DNA of 64,000 nucleotides from RGIG8748 sp045539515 (GTDB lineage: Bacteria; Bacillota; Clostridia; UMGS1810). Positions within the stretch are counted from its first letter, which is position 1, and every line of letters begins with the position of its first letter. Shown here piece after piece: positions 6,410-13,017 of the stretch. The position numbers and the translations under genes were made by a program. The notes beneath the pieces were generated by a model. It was not told the DNA's origin. It saw only the letters and a list, made by a program, of their open reading frames with translations, and searched no databases. The stretch spans positions 1 to 64,000 of the forward strand of contig JAZQFN010000065.1 in the NCBI GenBank assembly GCA_045539515.1. The letters run 5' to 3'.

Positions 6410-6476
6410 CGGAAACAACCGCCGCCGTTTCTCTTGCTACGAATGGTATTATAGCATAAAAGGCAGATTATGTCAA
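6410..6476 (-). promoter_or_regulatory. Consensus promoter and 5' repeat of the candidate toxin message
   Basis: On the minus strand TTGACA (6476-6471), exactly 17 bp, TATAAT (6453-6448). The message would start near 6441 with TAGCAAGAG, then a perfect stem GAAACGGC/GUUGUUUC. The same 5' sequence (TAGCAAGAG, AACG, GTTGTTTCCG) opens the antitoxin RNA at 6241-6271, so at DNA level the locus is bounded by an imperfect inverted repeat of about 31 bp. Confidence 0.7.
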
Positions 6477-6546
6477 ATTAAAGCTATCACATAAAATCAA
6501 CCTTTATACATTTTTCAAACAACTAACTAACATCTTTTATACTTCT

Positions 6547-6633
6547 TTAATACATCTCTCTTATCTTATTAAGGTAAATGGCAAATCCTTCTCTTACTTC
6601 TGGCGGTGAAACGATTTGAACTCTTTTACCAAA
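6547..6633 (-). pseudogene. C-terminal fragment of a WYL-domain transcriptional regulator
   Basis: Read on the minus strand, 28 codons up to a TAA give FGKRVQIVSPPEVRE followed by GFAIYLNKIREMY. The FGKxVxIxSPPEVRE pattern is the usual end of WYL-domain regulators. Directly upstream in the same frame is a TGA, and no domain precedes it, so only a decayed tail remains. The surrounding 6480-6680 has no other recognisable coding sequence. Confidence 0.6.
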
Positions 6634-6683
6634 TCACAGCATTAAAAAATTCTTTCATATTTGACGAAATTTGAAAAGATATA

Positions 6684-6955
6684 TTGATTTGAAAATCCAA
6701 AAGTGGTATAATATAGTCACCACAATAATAATTTCAAGAATAGAAATCTGGATATTTTAACGAATATCTCTTTTGTGTTACCATTTTTTATGGTATCGCA
6801 GGACAATTTTGTGTTTTGTTAAAAAACGCAGGCTTTAATATGTATTGTCTTGTGATATTCATATTTTGAGATTATTGTTGTGGTGACATGAAATCAAGCC
6901 TCGTTTTTTTGTGCGTGGTACAGATTTCTCTTGCCACGCATTTTTTATTGCGTGA
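6684..6955 (+). ncRNA. Structured leader RNA with terminator and possible antiterminator, upstream of the stalk-domain gene
   Basis: The promoter is TTGATT (6684-6689), 17 bp, TATAAT (6707-6712). The transcript starts at about the base of a 17-bp closing stem, 6716-6732 with 6871-6887, containing one G-U pair. Inside are a hairpin at 6780-6794, an 11-bp stem 6797-6807/6844-6854 and a hairpin 6810-6830. GATATT occurs at 6751 and 6854 and can pair alternatively with AATATC at 6763-6768. A terminator TGCGTGG/CCACGCA (6912-6940) plus T6 follows. CACGCA (6935-6940) can instead pair with TGCGTG (6949-6954), which would disrupt the terminator. CDS 7021 begins 66 bp later. Confidence 0.6.
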
Positions 6956-7020
6956 GAATTTAGAGAGGAGTAAAATTTCAATTTATATAAAAAATAAAGG
7001 TTAAAGAAAGGGTTTTGAAA

Positions 7021-8337
7021 ATGAAAAAAATTATTTCAATTATCTTATCATTAGTATTGGTATTGTCAAGCATTCAAGTTGTTTTTGCCAATAACGATAT
7101 TACCGTAAAAATTGATGGACAACAAATTGCTTTTGACGTATCTCCGCAAACAATAAACGGTAGAACAATGGTACCTCTACGTGCGATTTTTGAATCTCTT
7201 GGTGCAACTGTTGAATGGAATAACAACACAAGGACTGTAACCGCAGAAAACGAAAGTACTATAATTCGTTTAACAATAGATGACGATATGATGTCCGTAA
7301 ATGGAACAATAAAATTACTTGATGCACCTGCGTGCATAGTAAACGGAAGAACTTTGGTGCCTGTTAGGGCCATTTCAGAAGCATTTGGCGCAATTGTAGA
7401 CTGGGATGGGACAACAAATACAGTTATAATTACAACTGATAATGATTCGTACAAAACAGCCATTAAATCAAAAGATGATTTTATAAAGTACGTAAAAGAG
7501 TATGGAAGAAAACAAAATTCATTTTATTATGTTAGTGCCATAGATTCAAATAACAACAAAATTTTCTTGTATTATATGCCAGAAGAATCCGACTCTATTT
7601 TAATTGGTTACAACTCCACTTATGGCACTGAAGTTTTAGATTTGGTTTATGTTCTAAAAGAAAATGACACCACATCTTCCTATAGTGGAACATACACTGT
7701 AACACAAGGTAATAAAAAACTGGAATATACATTCGATGGTTCTTATAAAGCAATCGATATTAATAAATACTATACACCTAAAATATCAGGTTTCACAGTT
7801 GAATTTGAAGGCGTAGATATGACTGGACGTGATCTTCAAAACGATAGAGAATCCAAAGAACTATTACAAACATTAATTACAGAAAATTTTGTACTTTCAA
7901 TTATATCAGCTCAACAAAATTTTAATTTATATCCTGCATCATTTAATTTTAAGTCTCTACTTAAGGTTAATAATACTGATTCGGAAAAAAATGTATCTAA
8001 GACAGAAGAAAATAATACATCAAAGTATGAAGAAGAATATAATGTGTTAATTGAATGGGGGAACCAAAAAGTTCAAGAAATATCTGAAGAGGCACAAAAA
8101 ATTTATAATCAAACCATAGAATCTGAAAAGAGAAGATATTTTCCAAATTACGATAGTAGTAATCTTGATGGATACGCGGCTTATAACATGCAAAGACAGT
8201 TGGATGCATTAATGCCAACAATAAAACAATCTGCAGAATTAGCAAGTAAAGCATATGAGGCAGATGCATTAGAAACTCTTGCGGCATTTTTGCAAGATGA
8301 AATTGCAAAATTAAAACAAAAATATAATATAAGATAA
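7021..8337 (+). CDS. Secreted protein with copper-amine-oxidase-like stalk domain
   Basis: A 438-residue protein; ATG 7021 is preferred over the TTG two codons earlier. A signal peptide ends near residue 23 (VVFA). Residues about 25-145 form two repeats of the stalk domain often annotated copper amine oxidase N-terminal: INGRTMVPLRAIFESLG and VNGRTLVPVRAISEAFG, each followed by a W-N/D strand. The rest is a unique domain with a long, charged, probably coiled-coil C-terminal half (about residues 330-438). The stalk domain usually anchors or displays secreted proteins in Clostridia. It sits downstream of a structured leader and ends before a strong bidirectional terminator. The C-terminal function is unknown. 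Confidence 0.8.
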   Translation: MKKIISIILSLVLVLSSIQVVFANNDITVKIDGQQIAFDVSPQTINGRTMVPLRAIFESLGATVEWNNNTRTVTAENESTIIRLTIDDDMMSVNGTIKLLDAPACIVNGRTLVPVRAISEAFGAIVDWDGTTNTVIITTDNDSYKTAIKSKDDFIKYVKEYGRKQNSFYYVSAIDSNNNKIFLYYMPEESDSILIGYNSTYGTEVLDLVYVLKENDTTSSYSGTYTVTQGNKKLEYTFDGSYKAIDINKYYTPKISGFTVEFEGVDMTGRDLQNDRESKELLQTLITENFVLSIISAQQNFNLYPASFNFKSLLKVNNTDSEKNVSKTEENNTSKYEEEYNVLIEWGNQKVQEISEEAQKIYNQTIESEKRRYFPNYDSSNLDGYAAYNMQRQLDALMPTIKQSAELASKAYEADALETLAAFLQDEIAKLKQKYNIR

Positions 8338-8375
8338 TATTATCTGACAGATTAATTAGAAACATCAAAAAATAA

Positions 8376-8428
8376 AGTCAGACAATTAACAAAAACCATT
8401 TTAAAATATTGGTGTTAATTGTCTGACT
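8376..8428. terminator. Bidirectional terminator between the stalk-domain gene and the recombinase fragment
   Basis: A 15-bp perfect inverted repeat AGTCAGACAATTAAC/GTTAATTGTCTGACT (8376-8390, 8414-8428) with a partly paired loop is followed by AAATTTTATCTATTTTT on the plus strand. Confidence 0.75.
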
Positions 8429-8438
8429 TAAATTTTAT

Positions 8439-8625
8439 CTATTTTTCCAAAAGAGAAACATATTTATAGACGGTTGTACGGCTCATGTCGCACACTCTGG
8501 CAAGTTCTGAAACATTCAATTTGCCAGACTTCAAAGACGGATAATGCCGTAAAAATATAGACGGTATATCTTCTTTTGTTAATTGCGGTCTGACGATATT
8601 TGCTTCTTTTGCTCTGGCATTTTTA
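8439..8625 (-). pseudogene. C-terminal fragment of a serine recombinase (resolvase HTH)
   Basis: The reading frame ends with LTKEDIPSIFLRHYP, then LNVSELARVCDMSRTTVYKYV, the helix-turn-helix tail of resolvase/invertase-type serine recombinases, preceded by a linker with RPQ as in that family. The whole catalytic domain is missing. Upstream the frame runs straight into the duplicated hairpin at 8631-8676, so the 5' part was cut off at the edge of repeat copy B. A GTG in that hairpin allows 67 codons, but there is no ribosome binding site. This is a non-functional relic. Confidence 0.75.
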
Positions 8626-8630
8626 CACAA

Positions 8631-8676
8631 AAAGTTGGACACATCACGGGTAAAAATCCCAAAATGATGTGTCCAA
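8631..8676. terminator. Palindromic terminator downstream of the GGGtGRT operon
   Basis: AGTTGGACACATCA pairs with TGATGTGTCCAACT (with GGG/CCC inside), flanked by A/T runs on both sides. An almost identical hairpin sits at 5826-5870. It can terminate the minus-strand operon; its GTTGGACACA arms also resemble insertion-sequence ends, which I cannot confirm. Confidence 0.65.
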
Positions 8677-8739
8677 CTAAAAAATTCTACATTTTTAAAT
8701 TCAAGAAATTTTCAAAAGTTCTAAAACCCTTGATATATC

Positions 8740-9741
8740 TTATTTATTCATACATTCCTGTACAGCAACAGCTACAGCAACAGTCATACCAACCATGGGG
8801 TTGTTACCTGCGCCGATAAGTCCCATCATTTCAACGTGAGCGGGAACGGAGGAGGAACCTGCAAACTGTGCATCGGAGTGCATTCTTCCGAGAGTATCTG
8901 TCATACCGTAGGAAGCGGGGCCTGCAGCCATGTTATCGGGGTGAAGTGTACGTCCTGTCCCGCCACCGGAAGCAACGGAGAAGTACTTCTTGCCCTGAGC
9001 TACACATTCCTTCTTATATGTACCTGCAACAGGGTGCTGGAATCTTGTGGGGTTGGTGGAGTTACCTGTAATGGAAACGTCAACGCCCTCTAAGTGCATT
9101 ATAGCAACACCTTCTCTAACGTCATCGGAGCCGTAGCAACGAACCTTAGCTCTTTCGCCGTCGGAGTAAGCTTTTTCTTTAACTACATTAACCTTACCTG
9201 TAGCGTAATCGAACTGAGTCTGTACATATGTAAAGCCGTTGATTCTGGAGATAATCTGAGCAGCGTCCTTACCAAGACCGTTGAGGATTACTCTAAGGGG
9301 TTCTTTTCTTACCTTGTTTGCACTCTTAGCGATACCGATAGCACCTTCAGCAGCTGCGAAGGATTCGTGACCTGCAAGGAATGCAAAGCACTTTGTTTCT
9401 TCTCTTAAGAGCATTGCGCCAAGGTTACCGTGACCTAAGCCAACCTTTCTGTCGTCTGCAACAGAACCGTCGATACAGAAAGCCTGGAGGCCTTCACCGA
9501 TAACTTCTGCAGCATCAGCAGCAGTTTTGCAACCCTTCTTAATAGCAAGAGCAGCACCTACAACATATGCCCAAGCAGCGTTTTCGAAGCAGATAGGCTG
9601 AATTTCCTTAACGATTGTATAGGGGTCGATGCCCTTTTCGTCGCAGATTTTCTTAGCTTCGTCGATGTCCTTGATGCCGTTGGCATTGAGAACAGCGTTT
9701 ATGTTATTTATTCTTCTTTCGTAACTTTCAAATAAAGCCAT
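8740..9741 (-). CDS. GGGtGRT family protein
   Basis: A 333-residue protein carrying the family's signature SVASGGGTGRTLHPDN (about residues 257-272). It also has conserved stretches GLGHGNLGAMLLREETKCFAFLAGHESF and the Gly/Met-rich end GAGNNPMVGMTVAVAVAVQ. It is about full length for the family. GGAGGAGG precedes ATG. It follows by 19 bp the Fe-S scaffold-like gene, a pairing conserved in Clostridia; the reaction catalysed is unknown to me. Cytoplasmic, with no signal peptide. The last 30 codons recur in copies A and C, so the 3' end acts as an insertion target. Confidence 0.85.
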   Translation of the reverse strand: MALFESYERRINNINAVLNANGIKDIDEAKKICDEKGIDPYTIVKEIQPICFENAAWAYVVGAALAIKKGCKTAADAAEVIGEGLQAFCIDGSVADDRKVGLGHGNLGAMLLREETKCFAFLAGHESFAAAEGAIGIAKSANKVRKEPLRVILNGLGKDAAQIISRINGFTYVQTQFDYATGKVNVVKEKAYSDGERAKVRCYGSDDVREGVAIMHLEGVDVSITGNSTNPTRFQHPVAGTYKKECVAQGKKYFSVASGGGTGRTLHPDNMAAGPASYGMTDTLGRMHSDAQFAGSSSVPAHVEMMGLIGAGNNPMVGMTVAVAVAVQECMNK

Positions 9742-9760
9742 TGTAACTACCTCCTCCTGA

Positions 9761-10453
9761 TTATTCGTGTCTGGGGTCGATGAGCTTAGCTGCGCTGTCT
9801 ACACGGCCGTACTGACCGGAAGCCTTAGCGAGAGCTTCGTTAGCATCCATACCCTTTTTGATCATATCCATCATTTTGCCGAGGTGAACGAACTTGTAAC
9901 CGATGATTTCATCATCTTCGTCAAGAGCAACGTTTGTTACATAGCCTTCTGCCATTTCAAGGTATCTGGGACCCTTTGCAAGAGTACCGAACATTGTACC
10001 AACCTGGCTTCTTAAGCCCTTACCGAGGTCTTCAAGACCTGCGCCTACGGGGAGACCGCCTTCGGAGAAAGCTGTCTGAGTTCTTCCGTATACAATCTGG
10101 AGGAAGAGTTCTCTCATAGCTGTGTTGATAGCATCACAAACTAAGTCTGTGTTGAGAGCTTCAAGGATTGTCTTACCGGGAAGAATTTCGGATGCCATAG
10201 CGGCAGAGTGAGTCATACCGGAGCAACCGAGTGTTTCAACAAGTGCTTCCTGGATGATACCGTCTTTAACGTTTAATGTAAGCTTACATGCACCCTGCTG
10301 AGGAGCACACCAGCCTACACCGTGTGTAAGACCGGAAATGTCTTTAACTTCCTTGGATTTGGTCCACTGACCTTCCTGGGGAATGGGAGCAGGACCGTGG
10401 TTAGCGCCCTGTCTGACTACACACATATTTTCTACTTCTGAACTGTAAATCAT
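9761..10453 (-). CDS. Iron-sulfur cluster assembly scaffold (NifU-like) protein
   Basis: A 230-residue protein. ATG 10453 is chosen because AAAGGGG lies nine bases upstream; the ATG at 10477 is itself upstream of that site. The region GVGWCAPQQGACKLTL (about residues 45-60) and the TLGCSGMTHSAAMASEIL segment carry conserved cysteines in a NifU/IscU-type fold, followed by an extended C-terminal part. It is first gene of a two-gene operon with the GGGtGRT protein, which suggests that the partner is assembled with or uses an Fe-S cluster. The scaffold role is inferred from family annotation, not proven. Confidence 0.8.
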   Translation of the reverse strand: MIYSSEVENMCVVRQGANHGPAPIPQEGQWTKSKEVKDISGLTHGVGWCAPQQGACKLTLNVKDGIIQEALVETLGCSGMTHSAAMASEILPGKTILEALNTDLVCDAINTAMRELFLQIVYGRTQTAFSEGGLPVGAGLEDLGKGLRSQVGTMFGTLAKGPRYLEMAEGYVTNVALDEDDEIIGYKFVHLGKMMDMIKKGMDANEALAKASGQYGRVDSAAKLIDPRHE

Positions 10454-10495
10454 TAGAGTAAACCCCTTTCTGTTCATTATAATTAAATTAGATAT

Positions 10496-10524
10496 ATTTT
10501 AGCATATTATTGCAAAAGATACAA
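10496..10524 (-). promoter_or_regulatory. Promoter of the NifU-like/GGGtGRT operon
   Basis: On the minus strand TTGTAT (10524-10519), 17 bp, TAAAAT (10501-10496), about 45 bp upstream of ATG 10453. Confidence 0.6.
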
Positions 10525-10585
10525 GTAAAATTTTTTATTTTCACCAAATTATACATTATTTATACTTTTTGTACCTTTTTTTATA

Positions 10586-10614
10586 TTGCAAATATCATAA
10601 TTTTATTGCATAAT
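10586..10614 (+). promoter_or_regulatory. Promoter of the GH29 fucosidase gene
   Basis: TTGCAA (10586-10591), 17-bp spacer, CATAAT (10609-10614), in AT-rich DNA 38 bp upstream of ATG 10652. Confidence 0.5.
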
Positions 10615-10651
10615 AAAAATATAAGACTATAAAAGTCAAGGAGAAATCACT

Positions 10652-12346
10652 ATGAATAATTACTACGGAATAACCCCTTACGGTGCCCTTCCCTCCGCAA
10701 GACAGTTAAAGCACCTTAAAGAATTCGGCAAGAAGGCATTTTTCCACTTTGGAGTAAATACCTTTTCAAATATGGAATGGGGCAATGGCGAAGAGGCTGA
10801 AAGCCTTTTTAATCCATCGGAAACCGATGTGCGTCAATGGATTAAAACTATAAAGGCGGCAGGCTTTACCCTTGCCATACTCACAGTAAAGCACCACGAC
10901 GGTTTTTGTCTGTGGCCCAGCAAGTACACAGAACACACCGTGGCAAAAAGCCCCTACAAAGGCGGCAAAGGCGACATATTAAGAGAATTCACCGATGCAT
11001 GCCACGAGTATGACATTGCGGTAGGTATATACATATCTCCATGGGACAGAAACTCCAAGTACTGGGGCAGCAATGAATACAGCAAGTTTTTTAACAGTCA
11101 GCTTACCGAAGTCCTCTCAAACTACGGCAAAATAGACGAAGTTTGGTGGGACGGTGCCGGAAGTACGGAAACACCCTACGACTGGGGTATGTGGGCACAC
11201 ACCATACGCAACCTTCAGCCGGAAGCGGTAATCTTCGGCTCCCTTGGTGCCACTCCCTATGTGGAAATGCATTGGGTAGGCAATGAGCACGGTCACGCAG
11301 GTGACCCCCACTACTGCACCATTGATGCTATTTCCGTAGAAAAGGAAATAACCCCCGAAATGAACAGCGGAAAGATTGGCGGAAACCGCTTTATAGTTGC
11401 GGAGGTTGACACCTCAATCCGCCCGGGCTGGTTCTATCATAAAGAGCAGGACTACTTTGTAAAGTCCACAAAGCAGCTTATAGACCTTTGGTTTGACTCC
11501 ATAGGCAAGAGTGCCGTGATGCTCCTTAACTTCCCGCCGGACAGACGGGGACTTGTTCACGAGTTGGACAGCGCAAATGCCATAGAAGCACACAACATTA
11601 TCAGCAAAGCTCTAAGCGTAAACTATGCTTTAGAGGGCACAGCAAAGGCATCCTCCGAAAGATGCCCCGACTTAAGAGGCGAACAGATACTAAACGGCAA
11701 CCCCGACATCTTCTGGTGCCCCGATGAAGGCGACCAAAAACCATCGGTAGAAATAACTCTCCCAAAAGAAAGAACCTTTGACACCGTGATAATAGGCGAA
11801 TTTATAGAGCTTGGTGTAAGAATAGGCGGATTTACCTTTGAAGCGGAAATTGACGGCAAATGGCAGCTAATTACCGAAAAGAAATCCATCGGTTATAAAA
11901 AGGCTGTGCACTTTGAGCCCATAACCGCATCCAAGGTTCGCTTAACCCTTACGGAATTTGCAGATATTCCTCTAATCCGTTATTTCGGTCTGTACTCCTT
12001 CCGCGAGGCAGGCTACTCCCCCATAGAAACAAGAGTTGCCCCCGGAGATAAGTTCGACATTACAACAAATCCCAGCGTAAGCTACGAATACCACGACGAC
12101 GGTCTTGTGGTAATGATAGGCGGTCTTTTCCCCTTCAACACCATAAAATTCTGCGGTGACGGCATAGAGGAATTTGAGGTACTTGCCTTTAACGGCACAC
12201 AGTTCTACAGCGTATACAAGGGCACAAACCCTGCTCATGAAGAAACTGTACGCCTTAGCGAAACAATTACAGGCTCATATCAGTTTAAACTCCTTACACA
12301 CAGAAAAGAAACCACAAATCTTGATGTGCATGTTTATGAATGCTGA
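10652..12346 (+). CDS. Alpha-L-fucosidase, glycoside hydrolase family 29
   Basis: A 564-residue enzyme that would release terminal fucose from oligosaccharides. Residues about 30-350 form the GH29 barrel: FFHFGVNTF, VKHHDGFCLWPSKYTEHTVA, GDILREF and KIDEVWWDGAG, where the Asp near residue 167 is the expected nucleophile. The region after about residue 340 (ALEGTAKASSERC...) looks like a galactose-binding discoidin-type domain. AAGGAG precedes ATG. There is no signal peptide, so it acts in the cytoplasm on imported sugars. No transporter gene adjoins it. The next gene in the same direction (GH94) is 670 bp away. Confidence 0.9.
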   Translation: MNNYYGITPYGALPSARQLKHLKEFGKKAFFHFGVNTFSNMEWGNGEEAESLFNPSETDVRQWIKTIKAAGFTLAILTVKHHDGFCLWPSKYTEHTVAKSPYKGGKGDILREFTDACHEYDIAVGIYISPWDRNSKYWGSNEYSKFFNSQLTEVLSNYGKIDEVWWDGAGSTETPYDWGMWAHTIRNLQPEAVIFGSLGATPYVEMHWVGNEHGHAGDPHYCTIDAISVEKEITPEMNSGKIGGNRFIVAEVDTSIRPGWFYHKEQDYFVKSTKQLIDLWFDSIGKSAVMLLNFPPDRRGLVHELDSANAIEAHNIISKALSVNYALEGTAKASSERCPDLRGEQILNGNPDIFWCPDEGDQKPSVEITLPKERTFDTVIIGEFIELGVRIGGFTFEAEIDGKWQLITEKKSIGYKKAVHFEPITASKVRLTLTEFADIPLIRYFGLYSFREAGYSPIETRVAPGDKFDITTNPSVSYEYHDDGLVVMIGGLFPFNTIKFCGDGIEEFEVLAFNGTQFYSVYKGTNPAHEETVRLSETITGSYQFKLLTHRKETTNLDVHVYEC

Positions 12347-12348
12347 TA

Positions 12349-13000
12349 TGTTCTTTGAGACCAAAGAACCAAAGTCGTCAGGGATGCCTGCAGGTGCATC
12401 CCCGACACCTCTCCCCGTCCGCTTTTCTTAAACTCCGAGCAGATACGAGACTCAAATATTCAAAAATGTCGCCATTGCGGAGGCGGCGAATTACGCCGCT
12501 GTCCTCATTAAAACAAAGAAACATAAGGAAACTGAATAATTATTTCTTTGTTTTACGCCATTTTTGAACATTTTTCGTTCTATCTGCTTCCGAAGTTTAA
12601 AAGATGCGGAATTTACTGAACTGATAGTTTACTTCTTTATTACTAACGAGGCACTTTGCCCCGGTATGGTTTATTCCGCATTATTTTGATGCAATAGCAA
12701 ACAAAACGAAGTACGGTAATAAATCAGCGAAAATCAAGCAAAAAATATTTCAGTTCCATTATTTGTGCTTGATTTAGCGAGGACAAGTGCCGAAAATCGG
12801 CACCTCCGCAGCATTCGCTGATTTTACCGGACAAGTCTTATGTTTGCATTGTATTAAAATACAGCGGGAGCCGGGAGTGGAGAGGGGGCGGCGGTGAGCC
12901 CGCCTCTTCAAATAGTTTTAGTTCTTTCACTTGAAAGAACAAGTTTGATTAAACTTTCAAAGTTTTAAATAAGCCTTACGGCATTTAATAATAATTATTG
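12349..13000. repeat. Intergenic array of nested palindromes, including two matching three-way-junction modules
   Basis: No gene is visible. Module 1 (12459-12568, minus orientation) has outer arms TTCAAAAATG/CATTTTTGAA, inner arms AAAACAAAGAAA/TTTCTTTGTTTT, and a GCGGCG/CGCCGC hairpin flanked immediately by GAGGACA and CTCCGCA. Module 3 (12714-12829, plus orientation) has outer arms AAATCAGCG/CGCTGATTT, inner arms AATCAAGCA/TGCTTGATT, and a GTGCCGA/TCGGCAC hairpin flanked by the same two heptamers. The stems differ in sequence but keep pairing. Between them GATGCGGAAT/ATTCCGCAT arms (12603-12681) enclose a weaker module. The ends carry GGGATGC/GCATCCC and GTTCTTTC/GAAAGAAC hairpins. Confidence 0.65.
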
Positions 13001-13017
13001 AGAAGGGAAAATGAAAA

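Noticed and set aside
6240..6442. MITE with 31-bp terminal inverted repeats
   Set aside because: Promoters lie directly outside both repeats and no target duplication is visible; kept only as an alternative to the toxin-antitoxin reading.
6716..6887. 6S RNA as identity of the structured leader
   Set aside because: It branches into several hairpins and lacks the single long rod with a central bubble; it also stands directly before a gene with a terminator.
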